A DNA stretch of 64,000 nt from Actinomycetes bacterium (GTDB lineage: Bacteria > Auribacterota > JAJCYG01): positions 1 to 64,000 of the forward strand of contig JAJCYG010000107.1 in assembly GCA_029263055.1 (NCBI GenBank), written 5' to 3'. Positions 25,472 through 34,050 of the stretch are shown here, one piece after another. The position numbers and the translations under genes are program-made. Below the pieces are notes generated by a model. It worked only from the letters and a program-made list of their open reading frames with translations. It ran no database searches and was not told the DNA's origin. Numbering within the stretch: the stretch's first letter is position 1; each line of letters opens with the position of its first letter.

Positions 25472-26617
25472 TTAGAGACTCTTCAGATTAGGTAAAGAAA
25501 CAACTGTTGCTTTGTCTGATAAAGGATAATTGTCCTTTCCAGGATAAAGGACCCAAAGGTGCTCTAAAGAGAGTTCTTCAATAGCTGATTGCATTGATTT
25601 GGTTAAGGTAGGAGCATCATTAAATTTAGCTTCTATGCCCCATGTTTTTCCTCTTTTGGAAAAAACCAAGTCGCATTCTGCTCCAGTATGAACAGCCCAA
25701 AAAAAGACCTCTTCTTGGCTTAAATTAAAATGCTCAATGGCCTCTTCCAAGGCAAAGCCTTCCCATGAAGCTCCTAATTTAGGATGCGCAACAAGGTCTT
25801 TTTCTGTCATAGCAGAAATTAAAGTATGAAATAAACCACTATCTCTAAAATAAACTTTAGGGCGTTTAACAAGTCGTTTTTTTGTGTTGTAAAACCAGGG
25901 CTGAACCTGACGCAGAACAAATGTTGCTGACAAAATATCTAAGTACCGCCTGGCTGTTGTATCGTTTATAGCTAAGCTATTACCAATAGCAGATGCATTA
26001 AAAATTTGGCCATGATAATGAGCTACCATCATCCAAAACCGCCTTAACATTTCAGCTGGAATTTGAATACCCAAGTTAGGAATATCCCGTTCTAAAAAAG
26101 TAGTGACAAAATCTTTTCGCCATTGAAAAGAACCGGCATCACTTTTAGCTAAAAAGGAACGAGGAAACCCTCCTCGAAGCCATCTTTTTTTCAGATCTTT
26201 TTCAGAGAGCAAATCAAGAGAAAAGCCCCCCATCTCTACATAACTGATTCTACCGGCCAACGTTTCTGAGCTCTGAGCTAATAAATCTCGAGAAGCACTT
26301 CCTAAAATAAGGTATTTGGTTTTTGGGTTTTTATCGATCAGTACTCTAAGCACAGGGAAAAGATCCGGACGTCTTTGAATCTCATCGATCACAATAGTCC
26401 CTTTTAAAGATTCTAATGCGAAAAGAGGATTTTCTAATCGAACCAGAGACCGTGGATCTTCCAAATCAAAGAAATGAACTTCCGCATTGTTTTCTTTTGC
26501 AAACTGGTGAGCTAAAGTTGTCTTTCCACATTGCCTAGGGCCCAAAATCGCCACAGCAGGAGACTCTTTAAACCTTTGCTCTAAAAGCTTTAATTCCTTA
26601 TATCTTTTAATTTCCAT
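25472..26617 (-). CDS. AAA+ family ATPase with DUF4143-type C-terminal domain (second copy)
   Basis: 381 residues. Walker A is GPRQCGKT (26-33), and Walker B is TIVIDEIQRRP (D78/E79). The middle carries YLILGSASRDLLAQSSETLAGR, and the C-terminal domain has KVYFRDSGLFHTL and the nuclease-like pair AECDLVFSKRG...WGIEAKF. It is the canonical DUF4143 architecture and diverges clearly from the 354-1496 protein, so the two are not a recent duplication. The gene follows the HTH/nucleotidyltransferase pair on the same strand but has its own promoter region with a 10-bp inverted repeat. The ATG is 6 nt after a TAGAAT. Biological role unknown. Confidence 0.85.
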   Translation of the reverse strand: MEIKRYKELKLLEQRFKESPAVAILGPRQCGKTTLAHQFAKENNAEVHFFDLEDPRSLVRLENPLFALESLKGTIVIDEIQRRPDLFPVLRVLIDKNPKTKYLILGSASRDLLAQSSETLAGRISYVEMGGFSLDLLSEKDLKKRWLRGGFPRSFLAKSDAGSFQWRKDFVTTFLERDIPNLGIQIPAEMLRRFWMMVAHYHGQIFNASAIGNSLAINDTTARRYLDILSATFVLRQVQPWFYNTKKRLVKRPKVYFRDSGLFHTLISAMTEKDLVAHPKLGASWEGFALEEAIEHFNLSQEEVFFWAVHTGAECDLVFSKRGKTWGIEAKFNDAPTLTKSMQSAIEELSLEHLWVLYPGKDNYPLSDKATVVSLPNLKSL

Positions 26618-26623
26618 ACCTTT

Positions 26624-26667
26624 ATTCTACCATGAAATCTCAGGATATGTTGAAGAAATTTCATGGT
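26624..26667 (-). promoter_or_regulatory. Leaderless -10 box overlapped by an inverted repeat
   Basis: TAGAAT on the minus strand (26624-26629) is 6 nt from the ATG at 26617, predicting a leaderless mRNA. A perfect 10-bp inverted repeat, ACCATGAAAT (26629-26638) and ATTTCATGGT (26658-26667), starts at the -10 box and spans the region where a -35 box would lie. This is the position of a repressor operator. The same repeat could instead terminate the upstream nucleotidyltransferase gene, but no T-run follows. Confidence 0.45.
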
Positions 26668-26681
26668 TTCCTCCATCCCTT

Positions 26682-27269
26682 CTATACAAACCCCAGAGCC
26701 ATTATTTTGTCTTTTGGAAAGGAAGGGCCCCAGATCTTTTCTCCATTAGATTCAAAGAAATGGACGGCATTCTTTTTGGTGATAAAAAGTTCTGTGGATT
26801 GAGGGCTTTTTTGAAGGGCTTGGAGCCATAGTTTTGCCAGCTTAAAGGAATCGACTTTTTCTGCTGAAAAGACAGCCATCATATCTTGAACATCTGAATC
26901 TAAATAACGTGTGATTTTTCCAATACTCCAATAAGGTGGAGTTAATAGAGAGACCTTAATTTTATTGTACTCTTTATATTTTTTTAAATGATCACGATAA
27001 TCTAAATACGAAACCTGAGACCAGCGGTCAATATTTTCACTAAATTGGGCTCCAATTCCTGTCTGTTCTTCTGCCTGCTGAACCGCTTTTTCAAAGTCTT
27101 CCCAATTTTGGCTTTTCTCTAATAATGCCGTTTCAAAATCAACATCAAAGGTAGGACGCGCTCCCCCATAAACTTGAGCTGCACTTCCCCCTAAAAGCAA
27201 CACCTTCACAGGTGAATTCCAAGTTTCGGCCAACACTGAAAAAAACTGATCACAATTATTAGATTTCAT
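26682..27269 (-). CDS. Nucleotidyltransferase-fold protein (AbiEii/DUF6036-like), toxin candidate
   Basis: About 195 residues. The N-terminal half has VLLLGGSAAQVYGGARPTFDVDFE, the glycine-rich G(G/S)xA...R.T.DVD signature of minimal nucleotidyltransferases found in AbiEii-type and DUF6036 proteins. The two aspartates of the DVD are the expected metal ligands. AAGGA lies a few bases before the ATG at 27269, so this is preferred to 27281. It overlaps the upstream HTH gene by 11 bp, the organisation of toxin-antitoxin pairs. A toxin role is inference from fold and neighbourhood. Confidence 0.7.
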   Translation of the reverse strand: MKSNNCDQFFSVLAETWNSPVKVLLLGGSAAQVYGGARPTFDVDFETALLEKSQNWEDFEKAVQQAEEQTGIGAQFSENIDRWSQVSYLDYRDHLKKYKEYNKIKVSLLTPPYWSIGKITRYLDSDVQDMMAVFSAEKVDSFKLAKLWLQALQKSPQSTELFITKKNAVHFFESNGEKIWGPSFPKDKIMALGFV

Positions 27270-27765
27270 ATTTTCCTTCATAAGCTGAAACTAGTTTCCT
27301 CACTCTTGAAAAAAGCTGTTTAAAAACATCTTCACCTATTTCATTCAAAACTCTCTCTTTTCTAAAAGGAGCATGCCAGCGAAGACTTCTCACTTTTAAA
27401 TAACCCGGAACCTGATGAGCTCTTAGAAATTGGATCATCAAACTTGCTGCTTGCTGCGCCAATTCATTTAAATCAGCTCCCAACTTTCTTTCACCCGAGA
27501 GAACAGATCGAGCCACCGCCTCAATTTGATGCCGATCTAATCTCTTCTCTTTTTGAACATCCCCAACAAGCAATTCTACCAACTCAACATCAAGCGCTTG
27601 AGCCAACTTCACCAACGTATTCAAATGAGGTTTCTCCTGATTATTCTCAATCCGAGAAAGAGTTGCCTGAGTCAACCGGGCCTTTTCAGCCAAAACAGAC
27701 TGGTTCATCCCCCTCTCTCCTCGTACTGACTTAATTCGTTTATGCAAAAGCCGAGTTTTAATCAT
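27259..27765 (-). CDS. XRE-family HTH regulator, antitoxin candidate
   Basis: 168 residues with a helix-turn-helix at about residues 10-65 (MNQSVLAEKARLTQATLSRIENNQ, then PHLNTLVKLAQALDVELVELL). The C-terminal hundred residues are helical and basic, without a recognised domain. It precedes and overlaps the nucleotidyltransferase gene, so the pair probably forms an operon in which this protein is repressor and possibly antitoxin. The promoter is leaderless and contains a 14-bp perfect palindrome (27769-27782) over the -10 box, a likely autoregulatory operator. Confidence 0.8.
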   Translation of the reverse strand: MIKTRLLHKRIKSVRGERGMNQSVLAEKARLTQATLSRIENNQEKPHLNTLVKLAQALDVELVELLVGDVQKEKRLDRHQIEAVARSVLSGERKLGADLNELAQQAASLMIQFLRAHQVPGYLKVRSLRWHAPFRKERVLNEIGEDVFKQLFSRVRKLVSAYEGKYEI

Positions 27766-27768
27766 ATT

Positions 27769-27800
27769 TATAATATATTATATATTTGATTATATGTCAA
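27769..27800 (-). promoter_or_regulatory. Leaderless promoter with palindromic operator for the HTH gene
   Basis: TTGACA (27795-27800) and TATATT (27772-27777) are 17 bp apart on the minus strand, and the ATG at 27765 lies 6 nt beyond the -10 box. The perfect palindrome TATAATATATTATA (27769-27782) covers the -10 box, so a bound dimeric repressor would block transcription. Confidence 0.6.
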
Positions 27801-27968
27801 TAAAGTCCTTTTTTCTTAAAGAGTCGAACCAAGTATTTCTCCTCGAATTAGGCGCCCCCTAAGACTCCTTCTCTTGAAGAATCTGATTTGCAAAATCCTA
27901 TTGAATTTTATTCCTATTTCTATGAAAATAATCGCACATTCATACTCAAATAAAAATAGATTAATTAC

Positions 27969-27997
27969 TTGACATATAGGACTTTATATATTATATT
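27969..27997 (+). promoter_or_regulatory. Near-leaderless promoter of the 556-residue pentapeptide-repeat gene
   Basis: TTGACA (27969-27974) and TATATT (27992-27997) are 17 bp apart. The ATG at 28007 is 9 nt downstream, so the leader would be about 3 nt. Both hexamers and the spacing match the divergent HTH promoter in the same 241-bp intergenic region; the rest of that AT-rich region shows no gene. Confidence 0.6.
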
Positions 27998-28006
27998 CAT
28001 ATATCT

Positions 28007-29677
28007 ATGAAGCGTATTTTTTTCTATCTAATAATACTTCCGTTTCTTTTAATGAGCGCAAAACCTTTAATTTATCATGCCTCAGAGATGATTTCTCCGC
28101 GTTCACTAACCAAAGATGAACAATTAGTTAAAGCTCTAGTTAACCTCCAAAAGGGCACATTAACAGCTGCCGACAGCGTTCTGCTCCGAGCTAAATTTCC
28201 ACCTGATTCTCCGTCAAATAAAAAAATAACCCGCCAACTCATAGCAAGCGGCATGGTTTTAAACATGGCTGATAGAAAATTAAGAAACTTATTCCATAGA
28301 GCACAGTCAGGAGATATTGATCAAATTAACATGTCTGTTCTAGAGCTAGAGAGAACAGGACTCATAGAAGAAATGACTACAGATATCTCATCTTATTTAG
28401 CCTATTATTCATTGGTACGAAGTTCTTCATCACCTTTTAATCTCCAGCGATTGAGCGACTCTATTTCTCCTGAAGATATAAGAAAAGTCATTGAAAAAAT
28501 TGTTCGAAACGAAATCACAAAAAATGATTATTTCCAATTGGAATTCTTATTCGGAGAAATGATTCGAAAATTAAAAGACCAAGTTCCTCAGTGGCCAGGT
28601 GAGGGAAACTTTGAGGGTGGATCTGAATATTTAGCAAAAGGAAGAATTTATCAATATATTTTTAGTGACCTTTTAGGGGATTGGAAGAATATATCAGCTT
28701 TAGGCCTTTCAGAAATGAGACAAAGTAGAACCCAGCGGTTAAGTACAGTCATTTTATTACACATGAATTATGCTTTTGGTATACAAGATTTCCGCTTTAG
28801 AATTCGTCATGGAGAAAATTATCAAGGAGCAGGACTCCAAAGAGACTTTAAAAGATCAAGTCAAAACAATCCATACACCTACGGACTTCCTCCTGAAATT
28901 GCTGTTTGGGCACGTGGAGCAAACCTTCAAAATGCTTATCTTCGTGGGGTTAATCTTGGCTTTCAAAATGCCCGATATATCAATTTAGAAAATGCTGATC
29001 TTGAAGAAGCTGTTTTTCGGTACCAAAACAGAAGTTTAATTCTGAATGGAATCAACTTAAGGGCGACTAATTTAAGAAAGACTCAATGGTGTAAAGATAT
29101 TCAATTAAATGAGGCTAATTTAGAAGAGGCACTTCTCGGGAATTTAGATTTTTCTGGCGCAACATTAGAGAATGCTAATCTTCGCAGAGCCAATTTAGAA
29201 GGCATAAAGTTAAATAATGCTAATTTAGAAGGGGCTAATTTGGAAGGGGCTAATTTACAAGAAGCTGATATTCGCAAATCCAGATTAAAAAAAACAAATT
29301 TCTTTAAAACAAATCTTGTAGAGGTTGATGCTCGAAAGGCCTTTTTTTCAGAAGCTCGTTTGGAAAAAGCAGACCTTACAGACGCACTTCTAGAAGAGGC
29401 TGATTTTGAAAATACGACATTCTATGAAGCAAATCTAACTGGAGCGTCCTTTTTTGATGCTCAATTAAATAAAGCAGACTTAAGAAGAGCTCATTTAAAA
29501 GGCGCGGTTTTTGATTCAACACTATTTATAAAAGTCCGTATTTACAATAGTCAATTGGATTTTTTACCGAAGGAGATTTTAGAAAGAGTAGAAAAAATTA
29601 ACAATGGTTCAATACTTATTATAGAAGACGATCCTACATATAGAAATGAGATTGAGGATTTTGAACATGCTGTCTGA
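28007..29677 (+). CDS. Secreted pentapeptide-repeat protein
   Basis: 556 residues; function unknown. A signal peptide (MKRIFFYLIILPFLLMSA) is followed by MISPRS at 28-33. Residues about 36-300 are helical without a known domain. Residues about 304-517 form a long right-handed pentapeptide-repeat region, most regular at ANLEGANLEGANLQEAD. The last residues read SILIIEDDPTYRNEIEDFEHAV; the 763-residue protein at 4439-6730 ends in a very similar tail. The repeat helix mimics double-stranded DNA in some known proteins, but a secreted location argues for another role here. Expressed from a near-leaderless promoter. Confidence 0.85.
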   Translation: MKRIFFYLIILPFLLMSAKPLIYHASEMISPRSLTKDEQLVKALVNLQKGTLTAADSVLLRAKFPPDSPSNKKITRQLIASGMVLNMADRKLRNLFHRAQSGDIDQINMSVLELERTGLIEEMTTDISSYLAYYSLVRSSSSPFNLQRLSDSISPEDIRKVIEKIVRNEITKNDYFQLEFLFGEMIRKLKDQVPQWPGEGNFEGGSEYLAKGRIYQYIFSDLLGDWKNISALGLSEMRQSRTQRLSTVILLHMNYAFGIQDFRFRIRHGENYQGAGLQRDFKRSSQNNPYTYGLPPEIAVWARGANLQNAYLRGVNLGFQNARYINLENADLEEAVFRYQNRSLILNGINLRATNLRKTQWCKDIQLNEANLEEALLGNLDFSGATLENANLRRANLEGIKLNNANLEGANLEGANLQEADIRKSRLKKTNFFKTNLVEVDARKAFFSEARLEKADLTDALLEEADFENTTFYEANLTGASFFDAQLNKADLRRAHLKGAVFDSTLFIKVRIYNSQLDFLPKEILERVEKINNGSILIIEDDPTYRNEIEDFEHAV

Positions 29678-29699
29678 ATATAGATATTCCACTCTACAG

Positions 29700-29721
29700 A
29701 AAAAATCTCTTTTTCAAGAGA
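29700..29721 (-). terminator. Intrinsic terminator of the arg-lys-folK cluster
   Basis: On the minus strand TCTCTT and AAGAGA pair around a GAAA loop (29706-29721) and are followed directly by six T (29700-29705). The stem begins inside the folK stop region, so it ends the whole cluster. Confidence 0.65.
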
Positions 29722-30274
29722 CTTGAGAAACTTTTGGGGCTGCGCCTAATATTTGGACGCTTTGGTCAGTCACTTTTGAAAGCAACGCTTGAACGGATTG
29801 GTTAAATACTGGGTGCCAGATCAAAGGGTTGATTTCGTTTAGGGGTTCTAGCACAAAGCGGCGTTCGTGCATGCGGGGGTGTGGGATTTGAAGTTCGGGT
29901 TCTGCGATGACGTGATCATCAAATAAAAGAATATCGAGATCAATGGTTCTGGGGGCATTTTTTTCTGTGCGCTCTCGGCCCATTTCGCTTTCTATTTTAT
30001 GAAGGCGGTTTAGTAGCTGTTCAGGCTTTAATAAGGTGACCACGTAGAGTACTTGATTTAGAAAGAAGTTTCCTTCTTTGCAGTCTACAGGTTCAGTTTC
30101 GTAAATTGAAGAAGCTTTTAAAATTTGATTTTCGGTACTTTTTAAAAGCTCGCGGGCTTGAGCGAGATTGGCTTCACGGTCCCCTAGATTAGACCCCAAC
30201 GAAAGATAAACTTTTGTTGGTTTCTGATCTAGGATTCGGTGATAGGTCCAATTTTGTGAACGATTTTGATTCAT
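29714..30274 (-). CDS. folK: 2-amino-4-hydroxy-6-hydroxymethyldihydropteridine pyrophosphokinase
   Basis: 186 residues; transfers pyrophosphate from ATP in folate synthesis. Family motifs are plain: VYLSLGSNLGDREANL, SSIYETEPVDCKEGNFFLNQV, RTIDLDILLFDD and IPHPRMHERRFVLEPL. The protein starts about 20 residues earlier than typical HPPK; the ATG at 30274 has AAAGGC upstream. It is the last gene of the amino acid cluster, 14 bp after dapL, and its stop codon is embedded in a terminator hairpin. Confidence 0.95.
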   Translation of the reverse strand: MNQNRSQNWTYHRILDQKPTKVYLSLGSNLGDREANLAQARELLKSTENQILKASSIYETEPVDCKEGNFFLNQVLYVVTLLKPEQLLNRLHKIESEMGRERTEKNAPRTIDLDILLFDDHVIAEPELQIPHPRMHERRFVLEPLNEINPLIWHPVFNQSVQALLSKVTDQSVQILGAAPKVSQVS

Positions 30275-30288
30275 TCTTTTGCCTTTGA

Positions 30289-31488
30289 TTAAGAATGCAT
30301 CTCTTTAATTCGATTCACTGCTTCAAGCAAACGTTCTTTAGGCACGGTGAGTGCCATACGGATATAGCCTTCACCACTGGGTCCAAACCCATTTCCAGGT
30401 GTGGTCACAATGTGTGCTTTTTCTAATAGCGCTGTTGTGAGTTCTGAAGAGGTGTATCCTGGTGGAACTGGAATCCAGACATAAAACGTGGCGTGTGCTT
30501 TTTGCACTTTCCAGCCCATCTCATTCAAACTATCAATTAAAATATCTCGACGTTCTTTGTAGATATCAAAGTTTTTTTCGATTGGTTCTTGTGGGCCATT
30601 TAACGCTGCCACACCGGCTAATTGAACGGCTTGAAAAATACCTGAATCAATGTTGGCTTTGACTTTACCGAGAGCTGCAATGGCTTTGGCATTTCCTACA
30701 GCAAAACCAATACGCCATCCTGTCATGTTGTAGGTTTTAGATAAGGAATGAAATTCAATCCCCACATCTTTAGCCCCTTCAGCTTGCAAAAAGCTAGGCG
30801 CCTTGTACCCGTCATAGGACATTTCTGTATAGGCCGCGTCATGACAAATCAAAGTATTGTGCTCTTTAGCATACTCAACCACTTTGTCAAAAAAGTTTGC
30901 TTCACACACAGCACCGGTTGGATTGTGTGGGTAATTTAAAAACATCAGCTTAGTCTTTTTGCTCACCTGTGAATCAATCAAATCAAAATCAGGTAAATAG
31001 CCATTCTTTTCTAAGAGCGGCATGAAATAAGACTCTCCACCTGCTAAAATGGTTGCAGATTGGTAACCAGGATAACCAGGTTCTGGAATCAACACATAAT
31101 CGCCTTGGTTAATATAAGCAAGCGGCATGTGACAAATTCCTTCTTTAGAACCAATTAAAGGAAGTACTTCGGTATTCGGATCAAGTGTAACCCCAAAACG
31201 TTTCATGTAAAAGTCAACAATGGCTTGGCGCAGTTCTGGCATTCCTGCATCCATGGCATACTGATGATTCGAAGGATCTTTAGCTGCAGCATAAAGCGCT
31301 TCAATAATATGATCAGGTGTAGGCAAATCAGGATCCCCGATTCCCAAGTTGATCACATCTTTTCCTTCTGAAATCAAACGGCGTTTCACCTTGTCAATTT
31401 CAGCAAACAAATAAGGGGGTAAATTTTGCAAACGCTCTGCAACTTCTAAATCAATACCAACTGGGTTTTCTTCATCAACAGCTTTCAT
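30289..31488 (-). CDS. dapL: LL-diaminopimelate aminotransferase
   Basis: 399-residue fold-type I PLP enzyme that converts tetrahydrodipicolinate directly to LL-diaminopimelate. K251 in HSLSKTYNMTGWRIGFAVG binds PLP; NYPHNPTGAV is the other signature. Class I aminotransferases are hard to tell apart by motif alone, but placement next to dapB, dapA, dapF and lysA, and the absence of dapD/dapE, support DapL. Its ATG directly follows the dapB stop. Confidence 0.9.
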   Translation of the reverse strand: MKAVDEENPVGIDLEVAERLQNLPPYLFAEIDKVKRRLISEGKDVINLGIGDPDLPTPDHIIEALYAAAKDPSNHQYAMDAGMPELRQAIVDFYMKRFGVTLDPNTEVLPLIGSKEGICHMPLAYINQGDYVLIPEPGYPGYQSATILAGGESYFMPLLEKNGYLPDFDLIDSQVSKKTKLMFLNYPHNPTGAVCEANFFDKVVEYAKEHNTLICHDAAYTEMSYDGYKAPSFLQAEGAKDVGIEFHSLSKTYNMTGWRIGFAVGNAKAIAALGKVKANIDSGIFQAVQLAGVAALNGPQEPIEKNFDIYKERRDILIDSLNEMGWKVQKAHATFYVWIPVPPGYTSSELTTALLEKAHIVTTPGNGFGPSGEGYIRMALTVPKERLLEAVNRIKEMHS

Positions 31489-32286
31489 CTACTTTAAGAC
31501 CTCCTGCATGGTGTAAGAACCTGGTTTTTGTTTCACTAAAAATCGAGCGGCTCGCAATGACCCTTTTGCAAAGGTATCGCGTGAATGGGCTCGGTGAGTT
31601 AACTCCACTCGTTCGCCTAATGTGCAAAATGTAACGGTGTGGTCCCCCACAATGTCTCCGGCACGCATGGCATGCACCGCAATTTCATTTCCTTTGCGCT
31701 CCGCGGTTTTACCTTGGCGACCATAATAAACATCTTTTTTACGGTCCAAGCCACGCGCTTCTACCAGCACATCTAATAATTTTTCAGCGGTTCCACTTGG
31801 CGCATCTTTTTTAAAACGATGGTGGGCATCAAAAACTTCGATATCGTAATCATCGCCTAATTTTTTAGCCACTTGAGCAGCTAATTCAAAAAGAAGGTTC
31901 ACTCCCACACTCATATTGGGTGCGAGCAAAATAGGAATCTCTTTGGAAGCAGCTTGAATTTTTGCTTTTTGCTCATCAGAAAAACCAGTGGTTCCAATCA
32001 CCACAGCTGTATTATTTTGGCGAGCGATTTCAACCGTATTTAAGGTTGATTCGATTTGGCTAAAATCAATGATTACATCTGTTTCAGCAATCACTGCTTC
32101 CAGGTCACTTATCACCGGAACATGTATTTTTCCATCTCCAGCCAATTCACCGGCATCTTGACCAATAAAAGGAGAACCTGCATGATCCACAGCTCCTACA
32201 ATTTTCCAATGTTATTCTGCTAACGCACAAGATAAGATTCGGCGCCCCATTCTTCCAGCGGCCCCAACAATAGTTAATGAATGCAT
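31489..32286 (-). CDS. dapB: 4-hydroxy-tetrahydrodipicolinate reductase, interrupted by an in-frame TAA
   Basis: The gene is recognisable over its full length. From the ATG at 32286, with AAGGGA upstream, it encodes the Rossmann start (VGAAGRMGRRILSCALAE). It then meets TAA at 32212-32214 (codon 25) and continues in the same frame with HWKIVGAVDHAGSPFIGQDAGELAG to a normal C terminus. Motifs after the stop are intact: DVIIDFS, VIGTTGF, DAHHRFKKDAPSGTA and MRAGDIVGDHTV. The stop falls in a variable loop between the first helix and second strand. A GTG at 32190 could restart translation, but the product would lack the NADPH-binding loop. The interruption could be a true nonsense mutation, read-through or an assembly error. 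All other lys genes are intact. Confidence 0.9.
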
Positions 32287-32342
32287 AAAAATCCCTTATT
32301 TGAAATGAACTCAGAGGAGTTAATTATCTACAAATTAGCAGG

Positions 32343-33206
32343 TTAAATCAAGCCGTAATCTTTTAAAGCCGCGCTCAGCTTTTCCTTATTGGCTGGCTCC
32401 ATGGCACATAGAGGCAAACGAAACTCTTCCTCTATACGGCCTAAAAGTGACATAGCCACCTTAATAGGGATTGGGTTGGTTTCAATGAACAAAACTTTGC
32501 AGAGTTTATAGAGCTTATAATGAAGTTTACGTGCCTCTTCAAAATTACCTTGGTCTAGAGCTTTGCACAAAGCAACCACATCTTGAGGCACAATATTAGC
32601 TGCCACAGAAATTACCCCAGAGCCTCCAACAGAAGCTAAAGGAAGAGTCAATGCATCATCTCCAGATAAAATCGTTAAGTCACACAAATCTCGAATCGCA
32701 GAAGCTTGATCCAAACTACCGGTTGCTTCTTTGATCGCCACAATGTTTTTTTCTTGAGCTAATTCAGCAATGGTTGCAGGCGTTAAACTCACCGCACTTC
32801 GTCCAGGGATATTATAAAGCACAATTGGAATCCCAATCTGAGCCACTGCTTTAAAATGTTTTATAAGTCCACGTTGAGTTGGCTTGTTGTAATAAGGATT
32901 CACCACAAGCGCCCCATCTGCCCCAACACCTTTTGCATGTTGAGTTAACGCAATGGTTTCTTGAGTGGAATTCGAACCGGTCCCAGCAATCACAGGAATG
33001 CGGCCCGCCACTTCTTTCACCACCACTTCAATCACATGATTGTGTTCTTCATGAGACAACGTAGGCGATTCCCCAGTGGTTCCACAAGGCACAATCCCAT
33101 CGGTCCCATTTTCAAGATGAAACTGAACTAATTCTTTTAATTTGTCTGTGTCGACTTTTCCATTTTTAAATGGTGTGACTAATGCGACTATGGATCCTTT
33201 AAACAT
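32343..33206 (-). CDS. dapA: 4-hydroxy-tetrahydrodipicolinate synthase
   Basis: 287-residue aldolase-type TIM barrel; condenses pyruvate with aspartate semialdehyde at the entry to lysine synthesis. The Schiff-base lysine is K159 in VAIKEATG and the catalytic tyrosine is Y131 in LYNIPGRS. CGTTGESPTL and NPYYNKPTQ are also family signatures. It sits 11 bp after dapF and 56 bp before the dapB start. Confidence 0.97.
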   Translation of the reverse strand: MFKGSIVALVTPFKNGKVDTDKLKELVQFHLENGTDGIVPCGTTGESPTLSHEEHNHVIEVVVKEVAGRIPVIAGTGSNSTQETIALTQHAKGVGADGALVVNPYYNKPTQRGLIKHFKAVAQIGIPIVLYNIPGRSAVSLTPATIAELAQEKNIVAIKEATGSLDQASAIRDLCDLTILSGDDALTLPLASVGGSGVISVAANIVPQDVVALCKALDQGNFEEARKLHYKLYKLCKVLFIETNPIPIKVAMSLLGRIEEEFRLPLCAMEPANKEKLSAALKDYGLI

Positions 33207-33217
33207 GTGCTTCTCCT

Positions 33218-34045
33218 TTAAATTTCAACTTCGCCACGAAAAACTTCTACAGAAGGGCCGGTCATAAAGACATGGTTGCTTGCTTCGTCCCATTCGATTT
33301 GAAGGGTGCCTCCTAAAAGCTCGACTTCTACATTTCTGCCTGTATTGCCTGTGAGCACACCGGCTACGACACTGGCACACGCACCTGTACCACAAGCTAA
33401 TGTTTGTCCTGATCCACGTTCCCAGACTAGGCATTTAATTTTTTCTGGGGACTGAACTTGAATAAACTCAACGTTTGTTCTGTTTGGAAACTTTTCATGA
33501 TTTTCAATCAATGGACCCCATTTGTGTAAATCAGTAACCGATCCATTTTTTTCAAAAATAACGCAATGTGGGTTTCCCATTGAAACAGCTGTGACATCAA
33601 ATTTTTCATATTCTACTTCTAAGGGTTGATTCACCACTTGGCCATCAAAACCAGTTGGGATTTTTTTGCCTTCAAGGATTGGCTCGCCCATATCCACACG
33701 GATGCCATTACCTGTAATAACAGGCTTCATGATGCCACCTAATGTTTCCACGGTCATTTCTTTGCTTTTAACAATAAAATAGCGATAGGCAAAATCAGCA
33801 ATACAACGAATGCCGTTGCCGCACATTTCGACTTCATCCCCATCCGCATTAAAGATAAGCATTTTAATATCAGCCACTTCAGAAGGCGCAATCACGAGTA
33901 ATTGATCTGCCCCAATTCCAAAGTTGCGGTCACAGAGCTTCTGTATTTGGTCTTTGTTCAAACCAAACGGCTCTTTCAACGCATCCATGACAACAAAGTC
34001 ATTTCCTGCGCCATGCATTTTTGCAAATAATATTTTTTCGCTCAT
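33218..34045 (-). CDS. dapF: Diaminopimelate epimerase
   Basis: 275 residues; isomerises LL- to meso-diaminopimelate. Both catalytic cysteines are in place: C75 in EMCGNGIRC and the second in LACGTGACAS. KMHGAGNDFVV marks the N terminus. The ATG at 34045 is chosen; a GTG at 34057 would overlap the lysA stop and add four residues. It links DapL to LysA in the pathway. Confidence 0.97.
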   Translation of the reverse strand: MSEKILFAKMHGAGNDFVVMDALKEPFGLNKDQIQKLCDRNFGIGADQLLVIAPSEVADIKMLIFNADGDEVEMCGNGIRCIADFAYRYFIVKSKEMTVETLGGIMKPVITGNGIRVDMGEPILEGKKIPTGFDGQVVNQPLEVEYEKFDVTAVSMGNPHCVIFEKNGSVTDLHKWGPLIENHEKFPNRTNVEFIQVQSPEKIKCLVWERGSGQTLACGTGACASVVAGVLTGNTGRNVEVELLGGTLQIEWDEASNHVFMTGPSVEVFRGEVEI

Positions 34046-34050
34046 TTTAT

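Noticed and set aside
354..26617. The two DUF4143-type ATPases as a recent duplication or transposed pair
   Set aside because: They share motifs and length, but the sequences between motifs are too different for a recent copy.
31489..32190. dapB starting at GTG 32190 as a complete gene
   Set aside because: The product would lack the NADPH-binding Rossmann start, which is encoded in the same frame just upstream of the TAA.
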